From Intestinibacter sp964449895 (GTDB lineage: Bacteria; Bacillota; Clostridia; Peptostreptococcales; Peptostreptococcaceae): a DNA stretch of 64,000 bases. Position 1 is the stretch's first letter. The number at the start of each line of letters is the position of its first letter. The notes under the pieces were generated by a model. The model had not been told where the DNA came from. It searched no databases and saw only the letters and a list, made by a program, of their open reading frames with translations. The DNA lies in contig CAYVBY010000006.1 of assembly GCA_964449895.1 (NCBI GenBank), positions 57,189-121,188 on the forward strand, given 5' to 3'. Of the stretch, positions 17,171 to 24,912 are shown piece by piece. Made by a program: the position numbers and the translations under genes.

Positions 17171-17217
17171 ATAAAGCCGATAATTTATGTCCTTTGTACA
17201 TTAATTATCGGCTTTAT
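17171..17217. terminator. Bidirectional terminator between TetR and HxlR genes
   Basis: ATAAAGCCGATAATT and AATTATCGGCTTTAT form a 15-bp stem between convergent genes; A/T-rich flanks are present on both sides. Confidence 0.82.
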
Positions 17218-17244
17218 ATTTATATACTTTATAATTCTTATTTT

Positions 17245-17601
17245 TTATTCTCCATAAGTTCGTACCCATTTTTCCATTGCAACAAAAATTGTATACAATG
17301 ATTTACCTTTATCTGTAAGTGAATACTCAACTCGTGGTGGAATTTCATTAAATTGCTTTCTTTCCAAAAAACCATACTCTTCTAATTCCCTTAATGTTGA
17401 AGAAAGAGATGTATTTGTTATTTTTCCGATTTGTCTTTTTAATTCCCCAAATCTTATAGAATCATTTTTTGTTAGTTCAAAAATTACACGAAGATTCCAT
17501 TTTCTCGATAATTTATCCATCAAATTTCTAACTGGACAATCTTCTGTTGGATTTATTTTTTTAATCATATCTCTATATTTCTCATATGCAATATCATCCA
17601 T
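17245..17601 (-). CDS. HxlR-family winged-helix regulator
   Basis: 118 residues, typical of HxlR/YodB-type one-domain regulators that sense redox, quinones or aldehydes. CPVRNLMDKLSRKWNLRVIF carries the family's leading Cys (about 22) and the recognition helix region follows (TSLSSTLRELEEYGF). It is divergent from the nitroreductase gene, a frequent pairing. Its ribosome site AAAGGAG lies inside one of two matching inverted repeats, so autoregulation is likely. Confidence 0.9.
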   Translation of the reverse strand: MDDIAYEKYRDMIKKINPTEDCPVRNLMDKLSRKWNLRVIFELTKNDSIRFGELKRQIGKITNTSLSSTLRELEEYGFLERKQFNEIPPRVEYSLTDKGKSLYTIFVAMEKWVRTYGE

Positions 17602-17603
17602 AA

Positions 17604-17623
17604 TAGTATACTCCTTTATACTA
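17604..17623. promoter_or_regulatory. HxlR operator candidate, regulator side
   Basis: TAGTATA and TATACTA separated by six bases, overlapping the HxlR ribosome binding site. The same arms recur at 17663-17681. Confidence 0.55.
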
Positions 17624-17662
17624 AGTACATATTTTTTAACTACTTGATTGTTTTATGATATA

Positions 17663-17681
17663 TAGTATAATTTATATACTA
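17663..17681. promoter_or_regulatory. HxlR operator candidate, nitroreductase side
   Basis: TAGTATA and TATACTA separated by five bases, 26 bases before the nitroreductase start. The motif matches the repeat at 17604-17623 and resembles the dyads bound by HxlR-family dimers. Confidence 0.6.
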
Positions 17682-17706
17682 TTATAAATCAAGGAGGTAA
17701 TATATT

Positions 17707-18225
17707 ATGGATTTAACAACAATACTTAATAGTAGAAAATCTATCCGTTCATTCACAGGTGAACTAATTCCAGAAGATGCACTTGCAAAAATACTAAGTG
17801 CTGCAAATGCTGCTCCTATTGGATTAGGGAAATATGAATCTGTTCATCTTACAGTTGTAAAAAGTAAAGAACTTTTATCTAAAATCGAAGAAAATGCTTC
17901 AAATATCTTCAATGTTCATGATAGAAGCTTTTTATATAATGCACCTGAACTTGTTATAGTATCTACAACAAGCAGTGATAATGTTAGCTACTCAAATGCT
18001 GCAATTGTAGCTCATAATATGGCTCTTCAAGCTGTTGACTGTAGAGTTGGTGCTTGTCATATTTGGGGATGTATAATAGCTCTTAGCCAAAATTCAGAAC
18101 TTATTAAAGAATTACAAATTCCTGATGGTTTTGCTCCAGTTTGTTCTATTGCTCTTGGAATTTCTGAAGAAGCTTATTCTCCTCGTGAAATTCCTGAAAA
18201 CCGCATAGCTATTAATTATGTATAA
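17707..18225 (+). CDS. Nitroreductase-family flavoprotein
   Basis: 172 residues, short FMN-dependent nitroreductase fold. The N-terminal LNSRKSIRSFTG binds FMN phosphate, and AANAAPIGLGKYESVHLTVV and the C-terminal segment complete the fold. It would reduce nitro-aromatics or quinones using NAD(P)H or reduced flavin. AAGGAGGTAATAT precedes the ATG. Divergence from the HxlR gene and shared dyads suggest induction by electrophiles. The natural substrate is unknown. Confidence 0.88.
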   Translation: MDLTTILNSRKSIRSFTGELIPEDALAKILSAANAAPIGLGKYESVHLTVVKSKELLSKIEENASNIFNVHDRSFLYNAPELVIVSTTSSDNVSYSNAAIVAHNMALQAVDCRVGACHIWGCIIALSQNSELIKELQIPDGFAPVCSIALGISEEAYSPREIPENRIAINYV

Positions 18226-18257
18226 TTTTTAAACGAATATCATTTTACATATTAAAA

Positions 18258-18313
18258 AAAATATCCTATACAGTTAAACTAATTTTTAGTATTTCTGTAT
18301 AGGATATTTTCAA
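18258..18313 (+). terminator. Terminator of the nitroreductase gene
   Basis: AAAATATCCTATACAG (18258-18273) and CTGTATAGGATATTTT (18295-18310) form a 16-bp stem. Confidence 0.82.
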
Positions 18314-18451
18314 ATCTACTAATCATTTTTTATAAACTGTTTTAAATTCTATTAAATCTACAAAACTTATAAATTTATACTTCGCATATTTATTTGATAT
18401 AATAATATTAACATAACAAATCAAAATACTTTAGAAAGGACTTGATAAACT

Positions 18452-19114
18452 ATGATAAAAATCCAAATCGCAGATAGTATAAAACAAGTATGCCCTAATA
18501 CTTCATTAGGATGCATCCAAGCAAAAGTTAAAGTTAAAACTAGCGATGAAGAATTATTAAATGAATTAGATAAATGTGCCAAAGAATTAGAATCAAATTT
18601 AAAATTAGAGGATGTTGCATCACTTCCTGAAATACATGATTCAAGAGAGGTTTATAAAAAACTAGGGAAAGCCCCTAGCAAATATAGAGTTTCTTCAGAA
18701 GCATTGATAAGAAGAATTTTACAAGGCAAAGGACTTTATCACATAAATAATATAATCGAAATCAACAACATTATTTCGATAAAATCACATTTTTCTGTCG
18801 GTAGCTACAACGTTAAAAATATAGAATCTCCAATATGCTTAAACATTGGACAAGAAGGGCAAAGCTACAAAGGAATCGGCAAAGCAAGCGTTAATATAGC
18901 TAACTTGCCAGTTTTATCAGATACAATCTCGACTTTCGGTAGCCCAACAAGCGACTCAGAAAGAGCCATGATTACAAATGATGTCGAAGAAATAATTATG
19001 TGTATTTATTCTTTCAGTGGTAGTAAAGGTTTGGATGAATATTTAGAACTTGCTAAAGAATTGTTAGTTAAATATGCAGATGCTGAAGATGTTTCTGTTA
19101 AGATATTTAAATAA
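18452..19114 (+). CDS. B3/B4 (tRNA-editing) domain protein, free-standing
   Basis: 220 residues matching the B3/B4 domain found inside the beta subunit of phenylalanyl-tRNA synthetase, here on its own. PSKYRVSSEALIRRIL and the ...INNIIEINNIISIKSHFSVGSY strand-helix region are family hallmarks. In PheT this domain hydrolyses mis-charged Tyr-tRNA(Phe); free-standing bacterial versions are thought to edit or bind amino acid-like ligands, but this is not established. It has its own ribosome site (AAAGGAC) and terminator and forms a single-gene unit. Confidence 0.85.
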   Translation: MIKIQIADSIKQVCPNTSLGCIQAKVKVKTSDEELLNELDKCAKELESNLKLEDVASLPEIHDSREVYKKLGKAPSKYRVSSEALIRRILQGKGLYHINNIIEINNIISIKSHFSVGSYNVKNIESPICLNIGQEGQSYKGIGKASVNIANLPVLSDTISTFGSPTSDSERAMITNDVEEIIMCIYSFSGSKGLDEYLELAKELLVKYADAEDVSVKIFK

Positions 19115-19133
19115 TTTAATTTTATGACTTATA

Positions 19134-19177
19134 GGAAATCATATAATAAATCTTCTTATTTATGATTTCCTTTTTTA
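19134..19177 (+). terminator. Terminator of the B3/B4 gene
   Basis: GGAAATCATA (19134-19143) and TATGATTTCC (19161-19170) are followed by TTTTTT. Confidence 0.85.
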
Positions 19178-19289
19178 ACTTTAAAAATTTAAATAAAAAT
19201 TATAACCTTTTAATCTACCTCCATAAAACTTTATCATTTATTAAATATTACCTTTTAAATACATAATATCACTTAATTAAACTAATAAC

Positions 19290-19359
19290 AAAAAACACCT
19301 TCTTATTACTCACATATGTCTTAATTAAAAACTTGTATATTGTAATAAGAAAGGTGTTT
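19290..19359 (-). terminator. Terminator of the yebC gene
   Basis: AAACACCTTCTTATTAC pairs with GTAATAAGAAAGGTGTTT (one bulged A); the minus-strand T run follows. Confidence 0.78.
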
Positions 19360-19421
19360 AATATATCATTATTTCTCAATTTTAAAACTTTATAAATCTT
19401 AGAATCGCTAACATTCAGAAA

Positions 19422-20141
19422 TTATTCAGTTATTTCCCAGTTATGGAATACATTTTGAACATCGTCATCATCTTCAAGTAAATCTATTAATTTTTCCATA
19501 GCTTTTACTTGTCCATCATTGTCTAAAACTGTAGTAGTTTGTGGTATTAATTTAATATCAGCTGATACAAATTCATATCCTTTTTCAACTAAAGCATCTC
19601 TAACTGCGTTGAAATCTTCTGGAGCTGTTATAACTTCAAATCCATCTTCTTCTGTTATTATGTCATCTGCTCCTGCTTCTAAAGCATCATCCATTAATTG
19701 TTCTTCACTTATACCTTCAGCAGCTATTAATATTTGTCCTTTTCTATCGAACATGAAACCAACGCATCCAGTAGTTCCTAAATTACCACCGTTTTTGTCA
19801 AAATAATATCTTATGTTACCAGCAGTTCTGTTTTTGTTGTCAGTTAAAGTTTCAACTATAACTGCAACTCCTCCTGGTCCATATCCTTCATAAGTATTTG
19901 AGAAGTAATCTTCTCCACCGCCAGCTCCAGCACCTTTTTCTATTGCTCTTTTTATATTGTCATTTGGCATGTTATCAGCTTTAGCTTTATCTATAGCTGT
20001 TTTTAAAGCTGCATTGTATTCTGGATCAGCTCCACCTTCTCTAGCTGCAACAGTTATAGCTCTTGCATGTTTAGTGAATACTGATGCTCTTTTAGCATCT
20101 TGTTTACCTTTTCTATTGATAATATTTCCTATACGACCCAT
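19422..20141 (-). CDS. yebC: YebC/PmpR-family protein
   Basis: 239 residues, full length for the family. The N terminus GRIGNIINRKGKQDAKRASV is the basic, nucleic-acid-facing segment; NTYEGYGPGGVAVIVETLTD and the acidic C-terminal domain are characteristic. YebC proteins have been described as transcription regulators and, more recently, as ribosome-associated factors easing translation of proline-rich stretches; the sequence does not say which applies here. It lies 94 bases after nadE on the same strand and ends at a clear terminator. Confidence 0.93.
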   Translation of the reverse strand: MGRIGNIINRKGKQDAKRASVFTKHARAITVAAREGGADPEYNAALKTAIDKAKADNMPNDNIKRAIEKGAGAGGGEDYFSNTYEGYGPGGVAVIVETLTDNKNRTAGNIRYYFDKNGGNLGTTGCVGFMFDRKGQILIAAEGISEEQLMDDALEAGADDIITEEDGFEVITAPEDFNAVRDALVEKGYEFVSADIKLIPQTTTVLDNDGQVKAMEKLIDLLEDDDDVQNVFHNWEITE

Positions 20142-20235
20142 AATTTCACTCCTTAATTTTAAATTCGTTCATTTATAGATTTATTTAAAATCTATTGCCA
20201 AAGTAAATTTTAGCATAAAAATGCAATTTAGTAAA

Positions 20236-20988
20236 TTAGAATATAGGAGGTTTTGTTGGAGTATTTCTTTTATGTTCACTAACTCTATGAAGTCTATCTA
20301 TAATAGCTAAGTCCTTTTGAGGAACTTCATCTCTTTTTCCTAATACAACTTTATCTATCATATCGTATGTAGTTCCCATTTCGTTTTCGTCTGTTTGCCC
20401 TTCCCATAAACCAGCTGATGGAGCTTTATCGATTAAATCATTATGTATGCCTAATTCCCTAGCCCAATCATAAACTTCTGCTTTAGTAAGGTTTGCAAGT
20501 GGGACTAAGTCAACTCCTCCATCACCGTATTTTGTGAAATAACCTGTATGTATCTCAGCTGCATTATCAGTTCCTACAACTAAATAACCTAAGTCATTTG
20601 CTATAGTATAAACTGTACTCATTCTAACTCTTGCTCTTAAATTTGAATCAGCAGCTCTAAGCCCTGCTTCATCATATAGTCCTTTTTCTTTTAATGCTAA
20701 TGTAGCTGTATTTAATATCATTTCTTGTGCTTCAGTTAAATCTAGGTCTAAAAAATCTATATCACATCCATTTATTACTTTAAGAGCATCTTCTCTGTCT
20801 TTTGGATTGCTATTTATACTCATAATAACTCCTATAGAATTATCTGGAAAAGCTTTTTTGATAAGATAACATACTACTGCTGAATCTATTCCTCCAGATA
20901 CACCTACTACTAATCCTTTACATCCTGCTTCTTTAACTCTTTCTCTAAGCCAATCGACTGTTTTGTCGATTTTTTCATTTATTTCCAT
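20236..20988 (-). CDS. nadE: Ammonia-dependent NAD+ synthase
   Basis: 250 residues, the single-domain form. It uses ATP and free ammonia to amidate deamido-NAD+. The GVSGGIDSAV pyrophosphatase loop lies near residue 30, and VGTDNAAEIHTGYFTKYGDGG and the C-terminal PSAGLWEGQTDE loop are as in the family. No glutaminase domain is present. It is one of two NAD synthases in this window (compare 1487-3481); the small form may dominate when ammonia from amino-acid fermentation is plentiful, which is inference. Upstream of the ATG is AAAGGGGAAAAATAA. Confidence 0.93.
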   Translation of the reverse strand: MEINEKIDKTVDWLRERVKEAGCKGLVVGVSGGIDSAVVCYLIKKAFPDNSIGVIMSINSNPKDREDALKVINGCDIDFLDLDLTEAQEMILNTATLALKEKGLYDEAGLRAADSNLRARVRMSTVYTIANDLGYLVVGTDNAAEIHTGYFTKYGDGGVDLVPLANLTKAEVYDWARELGIHNDLIDKAPSAGLWEGQTDENEMGTTYDMIDKVVLGKRDEVPQKDLAIIDRLHRVSEHKRNTPTKPPIF

Positions 20989-21109
20989 TTATTTTTCCCC
21001 TTTCAAATAGAACTTATACCTTTATAATAACATATTTTTCTTCTTACATATCAATTTATATACATAGTTTTCTTAATTTTGAGAATAATATTACAAGGTA
21101 GGTGATATT

Positions 21110-21469
21110 GTGAATCCATTTAATTTTAAAAATTCTTTAATAGGTAGCTTTACAGGATTTATAAATGGTTTATTTGGATCTGGCGGTGGTACTCTTTTAG
21201 TTCCTATTTTAAATAATCTACTTAAAGTCGAAGAACATAAATCCCATGCCACAGCTTTAGCTATCATAATATTTTTAACTATAACTAGCTCTATTATTTA
21301 TATATCAAAGGGCACTTATGATATTAACGCAACTATTCAAGCTTCTATAGGAAGTATAATAGGAGGACTCATCGGAGCTAAATTATTAAGTAAAGTAACC
21401 GGAAAATTCCTTAGAATTACTTTCGGAATAGTTATGATAATTGCTGCAATTAGAATGATTTTTTATTAG
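21110..21469 (+). CDS. Half-size TSUP (TauE/SafE) membrane protein, first of a pair
   Basis: 119 residues, GTG start after AGGTAGGTGATATT. Four hydrophobic segments; the TSUP hallmark GLFGSGGGTLLVPIL lies near residue 20. Usual TSUP transporters have about 250 residues in two homologous halves. This protein and the next each correspond to one half with its own glycine motif, eight bases apart, so they probably assemble as a heteromer. TSUP proteins export sulfur-containing or organic anions; the substrate here is unknown. Confidence 0.82.
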   Translation: MNPFNFKNSLIGSFTGFINGLFGSGGGTLLVPILNNLLKVEEHKSHATALAIIIFLTITSSIIYISKGTYDINATIQASIGSIIGGLIGAKLLSKVTGKFLRITFGIVMIIAAIRMIFY

Positions 21470-21477
21470 GAGGGCTT

Positions 21478-21843
21478 ATGTTAATCGGAATAATTGGATT
21501 TTTTGCTGGAATAATAGGTGGAATGGGAATGGGTGGAGGAACTATATTAATACCAGCTTTGATTTTATTTACAAATATAGACCCCAAAATAGCCCAAAGT
21601 ATAAATCTACTTTCCTCAATACCTATGACTATTGCAGCACTTACTATACACACAAAGAAAAAAAATATAGATTTTCAACTAGTTTTGCCAATAGCATTAT
21701 TCGGTATTGTAGGAGCCATGTTTGGTTCTACTTTAGCTGAGTATATTTCATCTGATAATATTAGAAAGTTCTTTGGTGTATTCTTATTAATTATAGGTAT
21801 ATTCGAAATACAAAAGGGCATTTTTAACAACAAAAAAAACTAA
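21478..21843 (+). CDS. Half-size TSUP (TauE/SafE) membrane protein, second of a pair
   Basis: 121 residues with about four membrane segments and the motif GMGMGGGTILIPALI near residue 20, matching the first half-protein. A ribosome site AGGAGGG overlaps the stop region of the upstream gene, so the two are translated together. No frameshift joins them: each has its own start, ribosome site and complete half-fold, so this is a natural split or ancestral arrangement and not a broken gene. Confidence 0.82.
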   Translation: MLIGIIGFFAGIIGGMGMGGGTILIPALILFTNIDPKIAQSINLLSSIPMTIAALTIHTKKKNIDFQLVLPIALFGIVGAMFGSTLAEYISSDNIRKFFGVFLLIIGIFEIQKGIFNNKKN

Positions 21844-21880
21844 AACTATTCTTGTTCTTATAATATAGTTTTAGTTTTTC
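21836..21880. terminator. Bidirectional terminator after the TSUP pair
   Basis: AAAACTAAAACTAT (21836-21849) and ATAGTTTTAGTTTT (21865-21878) form a 14-bp stem between convergent genes, with T runs on the plus strand. Confidence 0.82.
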
Positions 21881-21950
21881 ATACTTTTTATTTATTTTAT
21901 TAAATTTTTCATTACAAATAAATTATAAATACTTTCAAAAGTTCTATAAT

Positions 21951-23534
21951 CTATTGATTTTTAACCTTTTTTTCAAGTCTAGTTAACATAAAGAAATCAT
22001 TTATTGCATTGTCATAATCTCCAACTTTACAATATGCTTCTCCTCTTTTTTCATAAGAATGATTATCTGAAGGATTTTTATCTATTACTATAGAAAAATC
22101 TTCAATTGCTTTTTGATATTTTTCAGAATTGTAGTAAGCCAATCCTCTATAATAATAATTTGTATAATTATTACCACTATCTAATTCAATTGCCTTATCA
22201 AAATCTTCTATAGCTTCCTCATATTTATTTAAATCTAAATTAGCAGCTCCTCTTCCCATATACACTAAATAACTGTCATATCCATGTTCTATCGATTTTG
22301 TAAAGTCTTCTTTTGCCTTTTCAAAATTACCAATTAAAGAGTATTCCTTACCTCTATTACAATATGCCTTTCCTACTTTGTATCCCATTTTTATTGCATT
22401 TGAAAAATCCCTAATTACCCTTGTGTGATTTTCCATTTGTTCATATAAAATTGCTCTATTGTAATATGCTTCTCCATTTTTAGGATTTAATTGTATTACT
22501 TTATCTAAATCTTTTAGAGATTTTTTTATATTATTTTGTTTTAAATAGGCAATAGATCTATTAAAATATGCTTCTTCATATTTTGAGTCAATTTCTATTG
22601 CTTTATTATAATTTTCGATGGCATTATTTAGTTGGTTCATTTGGCAATAACAATCTGCCATACCAAGATATCCATCTCTAGCATCAGGAATCATTTTTGC
22701 AAAAGTTTTATAATCCTCTAATGCATTTTTAAATTGTTTCATTAAATAGTAAATCGTAGCTCTTTCAAAGAATAATCTTTCATCGTATTTTTCAATACTT
22801 ATTGCACTTGAAAAATCTTTGATAGATTCTTTATATCTACCTAAATAAGCCAATATTTTTCCCCTATTATAATAAGCACTTACATCATTTTCATCTAATT
22901 CTAAAGCCTTTGTATAATTTTCTAGAGCTTTATCATATTCTCTCAAATTATTATAAGATACGCCTAAATTATAATATGCAACTTCATAGCTTGGATCTAT
23001 CTCTAGAGCTTTTTTATAATTTTTTATTGCTAAATTATGGTCACCTAGTCTACTATAACAAACACCTTTTCCTCTATATGCTTCTTTGTAATTTTCATCA
23101 AGTTTTAAAACCATTTCAAAATCCTTCATAGCTGTATAAAACTTTTCAAATTTTATATAAAGCTCTCCTCTATAATAATATCCATCAGGACAATCATTGT
23201 ATTTATTTATGATTTGGTTTATATATGCCATTTTTTCATTTATTTCAATCTCTGTAATAGCATGATTTAACATATCTTGTATGAAATTTTTTCTTTCTAA
23301 ATCAGCTTCTAATTCTTTTAAATTTTGGTTAATTTCTTTTATTTCTAGATTATCGGCTTTAGCAATTTTAAATATATTAAATGCCATAAAAACCATAAAT
23401 CCGTATATAAAACAAAATATTATTATTTCTTCATTTTTAGATAATTTTAAAATCATAATAGTTAAAAATAAAATTCCTATTATTGCTAAAGAAATAGCTA
23501 TATTTTTTAATCTTTGTAATTTTTCGCTTTCCAT
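21951..23534 (-). CDS. Membrane-anchored TPR-repeat protein
   Basis: 527 residues. Two hydrophobic segments near the N terminus (about 12-28 and 35-55) anchor it, followed by a short coiled-coil stretch and roughly eleven tetratricopeptide repeats of 34 residues from about 110 to the end (recurring YYNRG...AI.DY.KAIE.D). TPR arrays are protein-binding scaffolds. The array probably faces the cytoplasm, but topology cannot be fixed. It sits directly downstream of yigZ on the same strand, 45 bases away. No enzymatic motif is visible and the partner is unknown. Confidence 0.8.
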   Translation of the reverse strand: MESEKLQRLKNIAISLAIIGILFLTIMILKLSKNEEIIIFCFIYGFMVFMAFNIFKIAKADNLEIKEINQNLKELEADLERKNFIQDMLNHAITEIEINEKMAYINQIINKYNDCPDGYYYRGELYIKFEKFYTAMKDFEMVLKLDENYKEAYRGKGVCYSRLGDHNLAIKNYKKALEIDPSYEVAYYNLGVSYNNLREYDKALENYTKALELDENDVSAYYNRGKILAYLGRYKESIKDFSSAISIEKYDERLFFERATIYYLMKQFKNALEDYKTFAKMIPDARDGYLGMADCYCQMNQLNNAIENYNKAIEIDSKYEEAYFNRSIAYLKQNNIKKSLKDLDKVIQLNPKNGEAYYNRAILYEQMENHTRVIRDFSNAIKMGYKVGKAYCNRGKEYSLIGNFEKAKEDFTKSIEHGYDSYLVYMGRGAANLDLNKYEEAIEDFDKAIELDSGNNYTNYYYRGLAYYNSEKYQKAIEDFSIVIDKNPSDNHSYEKRGEAYCKVGDYDNAINDFFMLTRLEKKVKNQ

Positions 23535-23579
23535 TATGACTATCTCCCCTCAATAAATATACTATAACAAAATTATATG

Positions 23580-24224
23580 TTATATAAGAATTTTTCCATC
23601 TTTTTCAGATAAATAAAAAGTTTCACTTTCACTTAAAAGTGCTGTAGCGCTTGTTATATCTATCATTTTTGCCTTAAGTGAATCCGCTTCACCTTCTCTT
23701 GAATAAACTATGATTTCAACTCTATCAGTATACAAAGTGTCTTTTATAGTATAACCCATGTTCATTATCTCATTTTGAACTTTTCCTATTTGATTGTAAT
23801 CTATATTTATATGTACCTCTTTGTATTTTACCTTTTGGATAATTTGAGCTGCATCAATTCCTATCTTAGCACCTTTTGTGTATGCTCTAACAAGACCACC
23901 AGCTCCAAGCTTTATTCCTCCAAAATATCTAGTAACAACTACTACCACATCTCGCAAATCTTCTTTCTTGATAACTTCTAGCGTAGGTATTCCTGCTGTT
24001 CCTTGTGGTTCTCCATCATCACTATATCTTTGAATATTCATTGTTTCACCTACAGTATATGCCCATACATTATGTGTTGCATCTTTGTGTTTTTTCTTGA
24101 TTTCATTTACAAATTCTATTGCCTCTTCTTCAGAGCTTATAGGTTTTGCATATCCTATAAAAGTAGACTTTTCCACAATATATTCATCTGACCCAAAGCC
24201 ATGTAATGTCTTATAAGTCTTCAT
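23580..24224 (-). CDS. YigZ/IMPACT-family protein
   Basis: 214 residues. The N-terminal UPF0029 domain shows the family motif YSDDGEPQGTAGIPTLEV, then VTRYFGGIKLGAGGLVRAY; a C-terminal ferredoxin-like domain (DUF1949) follows from about 135. Bacterial YigZ proteins are of uncertain function, with eukaryotic IMPACT acting on translation control. The ATG overlaps the stop of the HEAT-repeat gene (ATGA type), giving a coupled hflX - HEAT - yigZ unit. Confidence 0.88.
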   Translation of the reverse strand: MKTYKTLHGFGSDEYIVEKSTFIGYAKPISSEEEAIEFVNEIKKKHKDATHNVWAYTVGETMNIQRYSDDGEPQGTAGIPTLEVIKKEDLRDVVVVVTRYFGGIKLGAGGLVRAYTKGAKIGIDAAQIIQKVKYKEVHINIDYNQIGKVQNEIMNMGYTIKDTLYTDRVEIIVYSREGEADSLKAKMIDITSATALLSESETFYLSEKDGKILI

Positions 24225-24910
24225 AGTGCTTCTCCCCCTGCCGTTAAATATTTTAAAGCTAAAATAGCTTCATTATATGCTCTTATGACATATTCCTTTT
24301 CATTTATTCTTTTGTTTTTTATAAGTTTTTGTAAAATATCGACTGTTTTATTATCTCCAACTTTTGCTAAAGCCTTAGCGCAATATTGTCTAGTTTGAGG
24401 ATTTGAATCATAAAGCCCCTTTTCTAAAACGCCTTTGCTCTTTGGAGATGATATTTTTCTAATAGCAGAATAAGTTATTCTTCTAATATCTGAATGTCTA
24501 TGATTTGTAAGGGGATGAAGTATTTTTAAGAAACGATCATCCTTAAATTCTCCAGTTGCCCAAATTAAGATAATTAAATCATCTGCATTCTTTTCTCTAA
24601 GTATTCTTTTGTATAATTCTCTTTTAAAATTTAATTCTTTTTCTTTATTTAGAGTCAATTCCTCCATAAATTCAAGACGTGAGTCTTTTCCAAGTTCTAA
24701 AAATTTATCCAATACATCCTTAGAAGATTCTACTTTTTGTCTATTTTCAGATTTTATTTCTAATTTTGCTTTAATTAATTGATCATTTACATCTGAAATA
24801 TCCATATTTCTGATTTTGCTAATTTGTGACACTGTTTTAGATTCAGTATAAAGAAGATATGTAATAAAATAATCCTCTAAATTATCAATATTACTCCAAC
24901 TTATATCCAT
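24221..24910 (-). CDS. HEAT-repeat protein between hflX and yigZ
   Basis: 229 residues. An N-terminal helical part (about 1-90) is followed by HEAT/PBS-lyase-type repeats (about 110-215: HRHSDIRRITYSAIRKI, SNPQTRQYCAKALAKVGD). Such repeats are protein-binding solenoids. It starts two bases after the hflX stop and overlaps yigZ by four bases, so the three are made together. Its linkage to two translation-related genes suggests a ribosome-associated role, but that is inference only. Confidence 0.75.
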   Translation of the reverse strand: MDISWSNIDNLEDYFITYLLYTESKTVSQISKIRNMDISDVNDQLIKAKLEIKSENRQKVESSKDVLDKFLELGKDSRLEFMEELTLNKEKELNFKRELYKRILREKNADDLIILIWATGEFKDDRFLKILHPLTNHRHSDIRRITYSAIRKISSPKSKGVLEKGLYDSNPQTRQYCAKALAKVGDNKTVDILQKLIKNKRINEKEYVIRAYNEAILALKYLTAGGEAL

Positions 24911-24912
24911 AT

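Larger units (their letters stand above)
19115..19421. other. Intergenic region with two terminators
   Basis: No gene is supported. The region holds the plus-strand terminator of the B3/B4 gene and the minus-strand terminator of yebC; the rest is plain AT-rich sequence. Confidence 0.6.

Noticed and set aside
17289..17298. Third copy of TTGTATACAA
   Set aside because: Lies inside the HxlR coding sequence; likely chance, unlike the two copies ahead of pfl genes.
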